64,000 nucleotides of DNA from positions 102,405 through 166,404 of the forward strand of contig JAJPJG010000038.1 in assembly GCA_021324395.1 (NCBI GenBank), written 5' to 3'. A program made the translations under genes and the position numbers. Origin of the DNA: Spartobacteria bacterium. Lineage in GTDB: Bacteria > Verrucomicrobiota > Verrucomicrobiia > Chthoniobacterales > Chthoniobacteraceae. Shown piece after piece: positions 53,022-62,138 of the stretch (position 1 is the first letter of the stretch; every line of letters begins with the position of its first letter). Under the pieces are notes generated by a model. It was not told the DNA's origin. It saw nothing but the letters and a program-made list of their open reading frames with translations, and did no database searches.

Positions 53022-53554
53022 GTCGGCGATGCCTCCGCTGTGATTCGGCGAGTCACGCACTCGCGCAAAGCGACCCGCGCCCGCGCCAGCGCAACGTGAA
53101 CGGCGTCGACCGTCCAGCCCATGACGCGCGCGATTTCCGGCGGACGATGCGCCTGCATGTAACGCAGCTCGATCGATTGCCGCGCTTTCGGCGCGAGTTG
53201 CTCGATGCATGTTTTCAAATAACGCAGCATCTCTTCGCCGTGCCACTCCTCGGCCGTTTCATGTGCGCAAAGCGCATTAATCACTTCCGGCACGAACCGT
53301 TCGTCGACCGGCGCGCTTTTATCCAAAAGCTGCAGTGTTTTATAGCGCGCTATGGTCCACGCCCACGCGCGAAAATTCGTCCCGCGCTCGAACGACTCCG
53401 CCTTCGCCGTCACCGTGAGGAACGTCTCCTGCACGACGTCATCGACGAGATTGAAGTTGCTCACGAGCGACAGCACAAAGCCGCGCAAAGCCGGCAGATA
53501 CTGGACGAAAAGCGCCTGCACATGGGCGACGTGATCCTGGTCGGGCGAGGGCAT
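53018..53554 (-). CDS. ECF RNA polymerase sigma factor
   Basis: A 178-aa sigma-70-family protein. Region 2 shows HVQALFVQYLPALRGFVLSL and VDDVVQETFLTVTAK plus FRAWAWTIARYKTLQLL. Region 4 shows LAPKARQSIELRYMQAHRPP, then EIARVMGWTVDAVHVALARA as the helix-turn-helix. The size and lack of regions 1 and 3 define the ECF class. It is translationally coupled to the FecR-LamG gene, its likely inhibitor, and both are followed on the same strand by the pectate lyase-PATR gene 93 bases on, a likely target. Confidence 0.92.
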   Translation of the reverse strand: MPSPDQDHVAHVQALFVQYLPALRGFVLSLVSNFNLVDDVVQETFLTVTAKAESFERGTNFRAWAWTIARYKTLQLLDKSAPVDERFVPEVINALCAHETAEEWHGEEMLRYLKTCIEQLAPKARQSIELRYMQAHRPPEIARVMGWTVDAVHVALARARVALRECVTRRITAEASPT

Positions 53555-53615
53555 TTTTCTAAAATCCGGCGGATACGACCAGACTTAGCATCGCCGCTGA
53601 AAAAACGAGGTTTTT

Positions 53616-54065
53616 CTATGCGTCCGGGATATCCGCCTCGACCAGCTTCGCCAAAAGCTCGAGCGATTCCTGCCAGCCGAGATAGCACGCCTCCGGCGGG
53701 ATCATCGGCGGGATACCCGACTGCACGACGTGGAGTTCCGTCCCGCAAAAAACTTGCTTAAACGTGATCGTCGTCTCCATTTCGCCCTGCAAATTTGGAT
53801 CGTCGAATTTGTCGGTGTGACGAATCCGCTCGTGCGGCGTTAACTCGAGATACTCCCCGCCAAAGCTCTCCGTTTTGCGCGTTCCAAAATTCGTGAACGA
53901 CATACGAAAGCCCCCGCCGATCACTGCATTCATCTCGTGCACCTTACCCGTGAATCCGTGCGGCGGCAGCCATTTCGCCATCGCGTCGGGATCAAGAAAC
54001 GCACGATAGACTTTCTCCGGCGCAGCGCGCAGGACACGGTGAAGCTGGATGGTGTTTGTGGACAT
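53616..54065 (-). CDS. SRPBCC/AHSA1-domain protein
   Basis: A 149-aa protein starting at the ATG of MSTNTIQLHRVLRAAPEKVY; the open frame upstream adds a non-conserved stretch. The AHSA1 signature is clear: RVLRAAPEKVYRAFLDPDAMAKWLPP split across the N-terminus, a central GGGFRMSFTNF, and the C-terminal helix CYLGWQESLELLAKLVE. These helix-grip proteins bind hydrophobic ligands or act as small stress-related proteins; most bacterial members are uncharacterised. It stands alone between the sigma factor and prfB. Confidence 0.85.
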   Translation of the reverse strand: MSTNTIQLHRVLRAAPEKVYRAFLDPDAMAKWLPPHGFTGKVHEMNAVIGGGFRMSFTNFGTRKTESFGGEYLELTPHERIRHTDKFDDPNLQGEMETTITFKQVFCGTELHVVQSGIPPMIPPEACYLGWQESLELLAKLVEADIPDA

Positions 54066-54306
54066 GGTTTGGTTGTAATTACCCGAAACTGTATCGCGGT
54101 TCGTCAACTTTTTGTTTCTCGACCGTCCGTTTTGCTTGAAATGGTTAAGCAAAAGCCCTCTTGGATCGCACACCTTTGGTCACATGATCTCTTAACTCGA
54201 AAATGCTCTGCATACTTTTGCTCTTGGAGCTCGAGTGATGCCATCTAGTTTCGCGTCGCCTCCAACGCAGCGGCTTTAAGAATCGCCGTCCCGTTTTGAT
54301 CGAGAG

Positions 54307-55447
54307 TTAAATGTCATCGCTGGACGCACCTTTTTTCGCGACGAGTCCGCGGAGTTTGCCCTGGATGAATGCGTCGATGTCTCCGTCCATCACAGCTTGC
54401 ACGTTGCTGGTTTCGACGCCGGTGCGGTGGTCTTTGACCATCTGGTAAGGCTGGAAGACGTAGCTGCGGATCTGGTTGCCCCAGGCGATGTCGCCTTTCT
54501 CGCCGTATTGCCGCTCGATTTCGGCGCGCTTTTTGTCCTGCTCGAGCTGGTAAAGTTTCGCTTTGAGCATGCGCATCGCGAGGTCGCGGTTGCGGCCCTG
54601 GCTGCGCTCGGCCTGGCAGGCGACGACGATTCCGGTCGGCTTGTGGACGATGCGCACGGCGGTTTCGACTTTGTTCACGTTTTGTCCGCCTTTGCCGCCG
54701 CTGCGATAGGTGTCGAATTCGATGTCGGCGGGATTGATGTCGATCGGCTCGCTCTCGGGAATTTCCGGCACGACGTCGACGCTCGCAAAGCTGGTGTGGC
54801 GGCGCTTGTTTGCGTCGAACGGCGAGATACGCACGAGCCGGTGAACGCCGCGCTCGGTTTGGAGGTAGCCGTAGGCGTAGTCGCCTTGCACGAGAACGGT
54901 CGCCGACTTGATGCCGGCTTCGTCGCCGGTCTGAATGTCTATTGTTTGAATAGAGAAACCGCTGCGTTCCATCCAGCGCTGATACATGCGCAAGAGCATG
55001 TCGGCCCAATCGCACGACTCCGTGCCGCCCGCGCCGGAGTGGATGATTAAAAATGCGTTCGAGCGATCCTGCTCTCCGCCGAGCAGGCTCTGCATTTCGA
55101 TATTCTCAAGCTGTTTAACGACTGCCGTGTGCTCTTTTTCCAGATCGGCAACAGCGGCCGTCTGCTGTGCCGGGTCGGTCTCCTCCTCGGCGAGCGATTT
55201 CAGCACTTCGAGATCCTCAATCGCGCGCTCGATCGCGAGCAGGGGATTGATTTTGCTTCGCAGTCTCGACACCTGCTCGACCTGCTGCTGCGCGCGATCT
55301 TTGTTCGACCAAAAATCGGGCGCGGCCATCGCCTCATCGAGTTCGCTTAGCTGCTGCTGGAGTTTCGGCAGGTCAAAGATACCTCCGCAGCTCGCCGACG
55401 CGGTTTTTCAACGCTTGTGTGTCGATGGCTTGGAGGTCGATGGACAT
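54307..55447 (-). CDS. prfB: Peptide chain release factor 2, with programmed +1 frameshift
   Basis: The first 24 codons (from ATG at 55447: [13 protein letters not shown], then [11 protein letters not shown]) end at an in-frame TGA (55375-55373). Shifting +1 at CTT-TGA continues [22 protein letters not shown] into a frame of 355 residues, for a total of 379 aa, the normal RF2 length. The GGQ motif lies in [18 protein letters not shown] and catalyses peptide release; RF2 reads UGA and UAA. The frameshift autoregulates RF2 level, as in Escherichia coli. It is the third gene of radC-lpxA-prfB, 39 bases after lpxA. A simple ORF call would miss the N-terminus. Confidence 0.95.
55373..55387 (-). 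promoter_or_regulatory. prfB programmed frameshift site
   Basis: On the minus strand the sequence reads CGGAGGTATCTTTGA. The Shine-Dalgarno-like GGAGG lies just upstream of the slippery CTT and the UGA stop, followed by C. This matches the canonical RF2 recoding element, in which low RF2 lets the ribosome pause at UGA and slip forward one base. Confidence 0.93.
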
Positions 55448-55486
55448 GGCGGAAAAATATCGTTCGCTCGGAAAGCGTCAACGCGT

Positions 55487-56293
55487 TTACTCGTCGTCGG
55501 GCTTGCCGCGCGCGCCCTCGAGCAAGTCGCAGATGCCGCGCTTTTTTGCCGCTGCGACAAAATCGAAATAATCACGCGCTTCACTGCTCCATTCACGTTC
55601 GCGCGCGCGATCGAGCGCCTGCGCTACGTTCAGTCCGCTTTTGTATAACAGCTTGAACGCATCCTTGATTTCCTGCCGCTGCTCCGAGTTGAAGCCCGCG
55701 CGGCGCAAGCCGATCACATTTAAGCCTGCGACCGTATTTCGCTCGGCCGCGAGCATGAATGGCGGGATGTCTTTGCTGAACGCGCTGTTGCCTTGCACGA
55801 TGGCGAGGCGGCCGACGCGGATGTGCTGGTGAAATGCCGAGCCGCCGCCGATGAAGACGCGATCCTGCACTTCGACGTGGCCGCCGAGCAGCGCGTTGTT
55901 GGCGATGATCACGTTATTCCCGACGCGAACTTCATGCGCGAGATGCGCGCCGGCCATGAGGAAATTGTCGTTGCCGATGCGCGTCTCGCCGCCGTCGGCG
56001 GTCGCGCGATGAATCGTGCAGTATTCGCGAATCGTGTTGTTGTCGCCGATCACAACCGCACTTTTGCGCTCCGGCTTGAAAGAAAGATCCTGCGGCCATC
56101 CTCCGATGATTGCGCCGTAACCGATGCGGTTATTTTTTCCGATGCGCACATCGCCGCTCAAAACCGCGTGCGCTTGAATCACACAGCCTTCGTCGATGAA
56201 AGCCGCGCTCTCGATGCAAACGTAAGGGCCGATCTGGACGCTTTCGGCGATTTGCGCGCCGGGATGGATGATGGCGGTGGGATGGATATTCAC
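55487..56293 (-). CDS. lpxA: UDP-N-acetylglucosamine acyltransferase LpxA
   Basis: A 268-aa hexapeptide-repeat acyltransferase. The start is a GTG: 56293 gives [20 protein letters not shown], the family N-terminus; a GTG at 56305, two bases after the radC stop, is an alternative. The left-handed beta-helix contains the catalytic His region in [18 protein letters not shown] and the [15 protein letters not shown] motif. The C-terminal helical domain reads [19 protein letters not shown]. LpxA performs the first step of lipid A synthesis. It lies between radC and prfB on the same strand. Confidence 0.95.
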   Translation of the reverse strand: MNIHPTAIIHPGAQIAESVQIGPYVCIESAAFIDEGCVIQAHAVLSGDVRIGKNNRIGYGAIIGGWPQDLSFKPERKSAVVIGDNNTIREYCTIHRATADGGETRIGNDNFLMAGAHLAHEVRVGNNVIIANNALLGGHVEVQDRVFIGGGSAFHQHIRVGRLAIVQGNSAFSKDIPPFMLAAERNTVAGLNVIGLRRAGFNSEQRQEIKDAFKLLYKSGLNVAQALDRAREREWSSEARDYFDFVAAAKKRGICDLLEGARGKPDDE

Positions 56294-56307
56294 GCGAACC
56301 CGCACGA

Positions 56308-57000
56308 TTAAAGCACGCCGGCTTCCTTGAACGAGAAATAAGGCGCGCGCTTCTCGTGCGGTGCGCCGATGATGATGTGGTCGAGCAGATTGATCTGCAA
56401 AAGCTGCGCGGCTTCCGCAAGGCGGCGCGTGAGGCGATGATCCGCTTCGCTCGGCGAGGGATCGCCTGACGGATGATTGTGCACGACGATGACCGCAAAA
56501 GCGGAGTAGATGATCGCAGGCCGAAAAATTTCGCGCGGGTGCGCGATGCTCTCGTTCATGCTGCCGACGGCGATTTCCTCGACGCGCAACAGGTGATAGC
56601 GCGTGTCCAGCAGAATGGCGCGGAGCGATTCGCGATGCAAAGCGCGCATTTCGTGCGCGAGCAAATCGTAAACGAGCTCCGGCGCGTCGATTTTCGATTT
56701 GCTCAAACTCTCGCGCGCAAGCCGCGCGCCGAGTCCGAATGCAGCAGCGAGCTGAACCGCTTTTGCAAAACCGACGCCTTTGATTTTTGCGAGTTCCTGC
56801 ACGGTGCAACGCGCGAGTCCGCCGAGCGATTGATAACGCGCGAGCAATTCCCGCGCGACTTCGACGGCGTTCGCGCCGGGGACACCCGTGCGCAAAAGAA
56901 TCGCGATCAATTCGCTGTCGGAAAGCGCGGATGCGCCGAGGCTGGCGAGTTTTTCGCGCGGCCTTTCCTGCGCGGGCATTTCACGAATCGTGAGCGGCAT
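56308..57000 (-). CDS. radC: RadC/YeeS-family JAB-domain protein
   Basis: A 230-aa protein with the N-terminal helix-hairpin-helix-like half ([39 protein letters not shown]) and the C-terminal JAB/MPN metal-binding core. The zinc motif is [16 protein letters not shown], and the end reads [13 protein letters not shown]. The biochemical role of RadC is unsettled in spite of its name. It appears to be first in a radC-lpxA-prfB operon. Confidence 0.92.
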   Translation of the reverse strand: MPLTIREMPAQERPREKLASLGASALSDSELIAILLRTGVPGANAVEVARELLARYQSLGGLARCTVQELAKIKGVGFAKAVQLAAAFGLGARLARESLSKSKIDAPELVYDLLAHEMRALHRESLRAILLDTRYHLLRVEEIAVGSMNESIAHPREIFRPAIIYSAFAVIVVHNHPSGDPSPSEADHRLTRRLAEAAQLLQINLLDHIIIGAPHEKRAPYFSFKEAGVL

Positions 57001-57045
57001 GGGCGCATTCCTTACGCGATCGCCGCGCCTTTCGGAAGTTTAAAC

Positions 57046-58068
57046 TTACGCGAATCGCTCGATGAGCTGCTCGACCGTTTCGCAAACATCGCGCAAGCCG
57101 TCGCGATATTTGTTCGCGGACAGGACACCGAGCTGCCCGCGCGCCTCGGCGAGGAATTTTTTCGTTGTCCGAATCGCGGAAGCGAGCGCGCCGCTTTCGC
57201 GTGCGATTTTGGTGAGCGACTCGGCGTCCTCGGCTTCGCCGCGCAAAATTTGTTCGCTGAAAAAATGCCGCTCCGATGCGCTCGCGTTTTGCAGCAAATG
57301 CAATATTGGCAGCGTGAGTTTGCCTTTGCGAAAATCGGAGCCGAGCGTTTTGCCTGCGCTCGATTCGCTGCCGGCGATGTCGAGGCAATCGTCGTAAATT
57401 TGATACGCGATGCCGAGTTTCAGCCCGAACGTTTTCATCGCGGAAATCACTTCAGGCGACGCCTCGTTGATATATGCGCCGAGCTCCGCGGCCGCTGCGA
57501 AAAGCGCCGCGGTTTTCATTTCGATGATGCGGTAGTAATCGGCGATGCTCAGTTTCAGATCGAACCGGCGCTGCGTCTGGATGATTTCGCCCGAGCAAAC
57601 ATCGGATGCGGCGCTCGCGATGCGGCGCGAGACTTCGCCGTCGGGAAAACTCGTCGAAAGCTTCAGCGCGTGTGCGAACAGGCAATCGCCGAGCAGCACG
57701 GAAATCGAGTTGCCCCATTTTGCATTCGCGGTCGGCTGCCCGCGGCGCTTTTCCGCGCCGTCCATGATGTCGTCGTGAACAAGCGTCGCGGCGTGGATCA
57801 GTTCGAGGACAACGGCAAGATCGAGGTGGCTCGAGTTGATGTTGCCGGTGGCGCCGCCCGCGAGAAGCGCGAGCGCGGGCCGCAGGCGTTTGCCGCTGCT
57901 CTCGCACGCATACGCGATGTAGCCTTCGACCGCGGGATCGAATGCGCGCGCTTGCTGACGAATTCGCTCTTCAACACTATATAACTGGGTGTTGATGAGG
58001 TCGAACGCCGCCTTGATCGGCTGAGGAGCATTGGTGGCCTGGATTGCCAGCTTTGTGAAAAATTTCAC
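57046..58068 (-). CDS. Polyprenyl synthetase family protein
   Basis: An isoprenyl diphosphate synthase of about 340 aa. GTG at 58068 (MKFFTKLAIQATNAPQPIKA) is preferred; GTG at 58077 is possible. Both Asp-rich motifs are intact: first in ATLVHDDIMDGAEKRRG, second in QIYDDCLDIAGSES; the substrate site SSGKRLRPALALLAGGA is also present. It condenses isopentenyl diphosphate units, probably making the quinone side chain (octaprenyl/heptaprenyl type). The chain length cannot be predicted by eye. Confidence 0.92.
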   Translation of the reverse strand: MKFFTKLAIQATNAPQPIKAAFDLINTQLYSVEERIRQQARAFDPAVEGYIAYACESSGKRLRPALALLAGGATGNINSSHLDLAVVLELIHAATLVHDDIMDGAEKRRGQPTANAKWGNSISVLLGDCLFAHALKLSTSFPDGEVSRRIASAASDVCSGEIIQTQRRFDLKLSIADYYRIIEMKTAALFAAAAELGAYINEASPEVISAMKTFGLKLGIAYQIYDDCLDIAGSESSAGKTLGSDFRKGKLTLPILHLLQNASASERHFFSEQILRGEAEDAESLTKIARESGALASAIRTTKKFLAEARGQLGVLSANKYRDGLRDVCETVEQLIERFA

Positions 58069-58173
58069 GCGCCGCACGGTAGCAGCCGCTTTGCGCCCAA
58101 GTCAACAAACGCGCGGTCGAATTTGTCGTCGCATGCTTGACCGTTTGCGCGCCCGCATGTGCGATGGTTGCGG

Positions 58174-59271
58174 ATGAAAACAATCGACCGCTATGTTTTG
58201 CGCGAAGTCACGCTGACGGCGGCTTTTGCCGTCGCAGTGCTGTGCGGTTTTTTGGTGTTCGGAAATATTTTGCGGCGCGTTTTCGATATCATTTTGAATC
58301 ACGAAATCCCGCTGAAATACGTCGGCGCATTTGTGAGTTGTCTGATGCCGTTTTGCCTTACGTTTGCGGTGCCGTGGGGACTCATCACGGCGGTGCTCCT
58401 GGTGTTTGGACGGCTCGCATCGGATAATGAACTGACCGCGCTGCGCACAAATGGCATGAGCATTTTGCGCATCACCGCGCCGGTGCTGATTTTTGCGCTC
58501 GTGCTCAGCGCGGCTTGCCTGTGGCTCAACGCGACATTCGTGCCGCGCGCGCAACTCACGATGAAACGCACGCTGCGCGACATCGCCGCGACTCATCCGA
58601 CCGCGCTGGTGACCGCAAATCAAGTGATCGACAGCTTTGCCGGACAACGCATTTTAGTCGGGCAAAAAAAAGGATCGCAGCTTCTCGATATTCATCTTTT
58701 CGAACTCGACGACGAGTTGCAGCCGCGTCGCGTGATTTTTGCGAAAAGCGGCGAGATCAATTCCGATCCAGTCACGCGCCAACTGCAACTACGGCTTTCC
58801 TCGGCGCGCGTCGAGGAATGGTCCGCGCCGTTCGATCCGCAGAAAATTCATGAGTCGCTGCGATTGCGCAGCGGCGAAACGGAGGTGCCGCTCGAGCAAA
58901 TCTTCATGCGTGATTTGCGGCAGCCGCCGGTTAGGTCGGTGACGCTGACGCGGATTTTTCGTTATCGCGACCGGCTGCAGGAACCGCCCGCGATCATTGC
59001 CTATGAAATCAGCCGCCGTTTCGCTTTCGCCGTTTCCTGCATCGCGTTAACGCTCGTATCGCTTCCGCTCGCGGTTGGCGTTCATCGCAGCGAAACGTCC
59101 GTGGCATTTGGATTGAGCATCGTCACGGCGTTTTCTTATTTCCTGCTGATCTGCGTCGCGGACTCGCTGCGCGAGCATTCCGGCGCGCATCCGGAAATTC
59201 TCGTGTGGCTGCCAAACGCAGTATTCATCGGGCTCGGCGCGGTTTTGTTCCGCCGAATGTGCCGTCAATAA
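58174..59271 (+). CDS. LptF/LptG-family permease
   Basis: A 365-aa inner-membrane protein starting at the ATG of MKTIDRYVLREVTLTAAFAV. The family N-terminus (DRYVLREV) is followed by membrane helices near residues 12-32, 52-72 and 95-115. A periplasmic beta-jellyroll domain (about 125-270) and three C-terminal helices (about 275-360) complete the LptF/G plan. LptF and LptG form the ABC transporter core that extracts lipopolysaccharide with LptB. Only one such gene is in the window; whether it is LptF or LptG is unclear. It is divergent from the polyprenyl synthetase gene. Confidence 0.88.
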   Translation: MKTIDRYVLREVTLTAAFAVAVLCGFLVFGNILRRVFDIILNHEIPLKYVGAFVSCLMPFCLTFAVPWGLITAVLLVFGRLASDNELTALRTNGMSILRITAPVLIFALVLSAACLWLNATFVPRAQLTMKRTLRDIAATHPTALVTANQVIDSFAGQRILVGQKKGSQLLDIHLFELDDELQPRRVIFAKSGEINSDPVTRQLQLRLSSARVEEWSAPFDPQKIHESLRLRSGETEVPLEQIFMRDLRQPPVRSVTLTRIFRYRDRLQEPPAIIAYEISRRFAFAVSCIALTLVSLPLAVGVHRSETSVAFGLSIVTAFSYFLLICVADSLREHSGAHPEILVWLPNAVFIGLGAVLFRRMCRQ

Positions 59272-59274
59272 ACG

Positions 59275-59308
59275 AAAAAAAGCCGCCATCCGAAAATGGC
59301 GGCTTTTT
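59275..59308. terminator. Bidirectional terminator between the permease and the small RHH gene
   Basis: A perfect stem AGCCGCCAT/ATGGCGGCT (59281-59289 with 59296-59304) is extended by an A-run and T-run on its two sides. It lies directly after the permease stop and 24 bases beyond the stop of the convergent small gene, so it can serve both. Confidence 0.85.
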
Positions 59309-59331
59309 GATTCGAGTGCCCTTTTGGGCTG

Positions 59332-59511
59332 TTAGCGTTTGCCGGCAACCGGCTTTTTCTTGCCGATCGACTCAAGCGTCGGATCCGAAAGAACGTCTTT
59401 TTCGATCAGCGTAATAAGGTAGTTGCTGAGCGAACGACGATCTTTTTGGGCGCGCGCTTTGGCTTTTTCCAACAGGTCTTCAGGACAGCGGAAAGCAGTG
59501 TATTTACTCAT
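59332..59511 (-). CDS. Small ribbon-helix-helix-like protein, 59 aa
   Basis: A 59-aa gene. The peptide runs MSKYTAFRCPEDLLEKAKAR, then AQKDRRSLSNYLITLIEKDV, then LSDPTLESIGKKKPVAGKR. A beta strand followed by two helices with SLSNYLITLIE is the CopG/Arc ribbon-helix-helix pattern, usually a dimeric DNA-binding repressor. The basic tail would help DNA contact. No toxin gene is adjacent, so it may be a stand-alone regulator rather than an antitoxin. It converges with the permease gene and follows the tgt gene tail by 75 bases on the upstream side. Confidence 0.7.
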   Translation of the reverse strand: MSKYTAFRCPEDLLEKAKARAQKDRRSLSNYLITLIEKDVLSDPTLESIGKKKPVAGKR

Positions 59512-59586
59512 AGCTGTGTGTGTTTAAACTTAGATCGCTCTGTTTGCAACAAAAGGATTCAATTTTTTTTTAGCTTTCTTTAAATC

Positions 59587-60714
59587 CTATTTTTCAACGT
59601 CGGTGGCGCGAATTTGGTAGTTTGAAACGAAGGATTTACGAAATTCGCCAAAAGAACCGTCTTCGATCGACGCGCGAATTTTTTCCATCAGGTGCAGGTA
59701 AAAATGCAGATTGTGCAGGGTAATCAGGCGCAATCCGAGGATCTCTTCCGCCTTGATCAAATGGCGAATGTAGCCGCGCGTGAATTGTGCGCACGCGGGG
59801 CAGGCGCAGCCCTCTTCAATCGGTTGTTTGTCGCGCGCATAAATCGCGTTTTTAAGGTTCAAAGTGCCTGCCGCAGTGAAGGCGGTGCCGTTTCGCGCGA
59901 TGCGCGTTGGCAAAACACAATCGAACATGTCGATACCGCGTGCGACCATCTCGACGATTTGCGGCGGCGTCCCGAGGCCCATCGCGTAACGCGCCTTGTG
60001 CGCGGGCAGAAATGGCTCGCTGTTTTCGATCGCGCGAAACATTTCATCCTCCGGTTCGCCGACGCTCACGCCACCGACTGCGTAGCCGTCGAAATCGAGC
60101 GCGGTGAGTGCTTCCGCCGATTTGCGGCGCAGATCAGCGAAGGTCGAGCCTTGCACGATTCCAAAAACGGCGGGCCGTTTTGCATGCTCACCCGCCCAAC
60201 GCCGGCAGCGTTCGGCCCAACGGAGTGTTAAATCCAAGCTCCGCGCCGCATAATCGTAATCGCACGGATAATGCGGGCATTCGTCGAAGGCCATCGCGAT
60301 GTCGGAGCCGAGCGCGGCCTGGATTTCCATTGCGGTTTCCGGCCCGATAAAACAAGGCGAACCGTCGAGATGATTTTGAAAATGCACGCCCTCGTCGGTG
60401 ATTTTGCGCAATTTCGCGAGCGAGAAAACTTGATAGCCGCCACTATCGGTGAGGATCGGCCCGTCCCACGCGATGAATCTGTGCAGTCCGCCAAAATGCT
60501 GCACGACATCGACGCCGGGCCGAACGAAAAGGTGATAGGTATTGCCCAAAATAATTTGCGCTTTGAGCTGGCGCAGTTCGTCGGGACTGACCGCTTTCAC
60601 GCTGCCTTGCGTGCCGACCGGCATGAAGATCGGCGTCTCGATCACGCCGTGCGACGTGGTGAGTCGTCCGCGTCGCGCTTTGGAGGAACTGTCGTTGGCG
60701 AGAAGTTGAAACAT
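59587..60714 (-). CDS. tgt: Queuine tRNA-ribosyltransferase
   Basis: A 375-aa enzyme of standard length. It begins MFQLLANDSSSKARRGRLTT and has THGVIETPIFMPVGTQGSVK-type motifs in its N-terminus. The nucleophile Asp region is FDCVLPTRIARNGTAFT, the early substrate motif LTDSGGYQVFSLAKL, and the zinc site CACPACAQFTRGYIRHL with a later His in LHNLHFY. It exchanges guanine for preQ1 at position 34 of Asn, Asp, His and Tyr tRNAs. It is a canonical bacterial Tgt; there is no sign that it is the DNA-acting DpdA relative. Confidence 0.96.
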   Translation of the reverse strand: MFQLLANDSSSKARRGRLTTSHGVIETPIFMPVGTQGSVKAVSPDELRQLKAQIILGNTYHLFVRPGVDVVQHFGGLHRFIAWDGPILTDSGGYQVFSLAKLRKITDEGVHFQNHLDGSPCFIGPETAMEIQAALGSDIAMAFDECPHYPCDYDYAARSLDLTLRWAERCRRWAGEHAKRPAVFGIVQGSTFADLRRKSAEALTALDFDGYAVGGVSVGEPEDEMFRAIENSEPFLPAHKARYAMGLGTPPQIVEMVARGIDMFDCVLPTRIARNGTAFTAAGTLNLKNAIYARDKQPIEEGCACPACAQFTRGYIRHLIKAEEILGLRLITLHNLHFYLHLMEKIRASIEDGSFGEFRKSFVSNYQIRATDVEK

Positions 60715-60756
60715 GAGCGCGCAGACTGGTGCGTCGGCAGTGCGATGAAAACAACA

Positions 60757-60787
60757 AAAAACGCGAGGCTTTTGGCCTCGCGTTTTT
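60757..60787 (-). terminator. Terminator between the discoidin-like gene and tgt
   Basis: AAAAACGCGAGGC (60757-60769) pairs perfectly with GCCTCGCGTTTTT (60775-60787) across a 5-nt loop. It follows the stop of the minus-strand gene at 60810 and lies upstream of tgt, ending that transcript; it is symmetric and could work in both directions. Confidence 0.85.
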
Positions 60788-60809
60788 GTTTAACCAACCA
60801 ACCAATTCG

Positions 60810-62138
60810 TTAACGCGGACTAAACGGCACGTTCGGCGGGAACGGTGGAAGTCCCGGGATGAACGGCGTCTTCGGCGGGAGCACTTCGCCAACCGGCGGA
60901 AGCTCTTCCTTGCCGCCCATGTCTTTGCCGTCTTTCGAGGAATCGACGGCGAGATCTTCACCGACGGAATCAGGTGCGAGTTCGTGGTCATTCAAGGCGA
61001 GATCGCTGAACGAATTCACTTCGCGAACTGCGAGCGGCTGTCCGGCTGTTTCCGGCGTCCAACGAGCAACGAGCTGCGAGCCGCTTGCCGGCGTGAAATC
61101 GGCGCTGCCGCGCTGGCTCGAACCGTCGAAACTAATCGTCGCAACCGGCTTTGCGTTTGAGAGGGAGTCGCTCGTCGTCGGCATTGTCGGCGCGTTGTTA
61201 GGAATCGCGGCGATGACATTGCTCGCTTTGATGTATTGCGAAGAATCGTTGCTCGCGGTCTGTGCCGGTTTCGCGGCGTTTTCATTCAAAAGGAAGAACT
61301 CAAGTTTTCCTTTCGGAGTGCCGTCAGCGAGCACCGAGATGCGCTGGATCGAACGCTGGCTATCATAACGAATCACGAGACCCGGCTGGTCTTTGGAAGG
61401 CGCAATCGAAGCCTCTGTCTCCGGATTGTCATCGATCACTTTTTGCCATGCAGTCGCGTTGTCGGCGGTGTTCACGAACGCAACGCGGCTGTGTGCGTAA
61501 AGGCTCGAGAGGCTGAATGCGGTTTGTGGATTTGAATACGGGCCGAAGAGAGCGCGCGGGTCAACCGGCTGCGCGCGCTGTTGCAAATGATACGCGACCG
61601 CCGGTTTTTCGCCGTAAATATAAACGCTATACCAAGGACCCGACTCGCTGAGGTTTGTCTCGATGAGCAGATATTTGGCGAAGCGGCTGAACGCGTGATC
61701 CATCAACTTTTGATTGATCGAATCGACGTTCACGTCTTTTGCCAAAAGCGCCCATGATTTTGCACCGGGGCTCGCAGCTTCGTCGCCGGCGTAAATTGAG
61801 ATGGTGCCTTTCGCGGTGCGTTCGGAGATGCAGAAATTGGTGAGCAACTGCGGTTCTGCGAGTGCGACAAGGTAATGCTGCTTTCCGGTCATTGCAGGCC
61901 AGCCGGTCGCAACATCGTCGTCGAGCCACGCGGCGGCGGCTTCGGTGGGAACGTAAGCTTGCTTGCTCTCGTTAAACACGAGCATATTGGCGCCGAGATG
62001 CTGGCGTGCCAGGTTTTTCGGATAAACCTGCAAAGGCTTGAATGCCGAATCCGTGTCGTTGTCGGATGCACCGTGCACGACGGAAGCCGCAAACAACGCC
62101 AGGAGAACTGCCGATTGGATCTTCATGAAACGCTTCAT
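60810..62138 (-). CDS. Secreted discoidin-like protein of unknown function
   Basis: A 442-aa protein starting at the ATG of MKRFMKIQSAVLLALFAASV (a second Met four codons later is possible). The signal peptide ends near VVHGAS. Two segments resemble F5/8 type C folds: one with AAWLDDDVATGWPAMTGKQH and RFAKYLLIETNLSE (about 70-190), another with VNTADNATAWQKVIDDNPET (about 240-330). A Pro-rich tail, PGLPPFPPNVPFSPR, closes the protein. It probably binds a sugar or surface polymer in the periplasm or outside. No enzyme motif is visible. It is divergent from the kinase-like gene. Confidence 0.65.
   Translation of the reverse strand: MKRFMKIQSAVLLALFAASVVHGASDNDTDSAFKPLQVYPKNLARQHLGANMLVFNESKQAYVPTEAAAAWLDDDVATGWPAMTGKQHYLVALAEPQLLTNFCISERTAKGTISIYAGDEAASPGAKSWALLAKDVNVDSINQKLMDHAFSRFAKYLLIETNLSESGPWYSVYIYGEKPAVAYHLQQRAQPVDPRALFGPYSNPQTAFSLSSLYAHSRVAFVNTADNATAWQKVIDDNPETEASIAPSKDQPGLVIRYDSQRSIQRISVLADGTPKGKLEFFLLNENAAKPAQTASNDSSQYIKASNVIAAIPNNAPTMPTTSDSLSNAKPVATISFDGSSQRGSADFTPASGSQLVARWTPETAGQPLAVREVNSFSDLALNDHELAPDSVGEDLAVDSSKDGKDMGGKEELPPVGEVLPPKTPFIPGLPPFPPNVPFSPR

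Noticed and set aside
59587..60714. DpdA, the DNA-acting relative of Tgt, as partner of the DGQHR protein
   Set aside because: The protein has standard tRNA-guanine transglycosylase motifs, length and zinc site, and lies 50 kb from the cassette among housekeeping genes.
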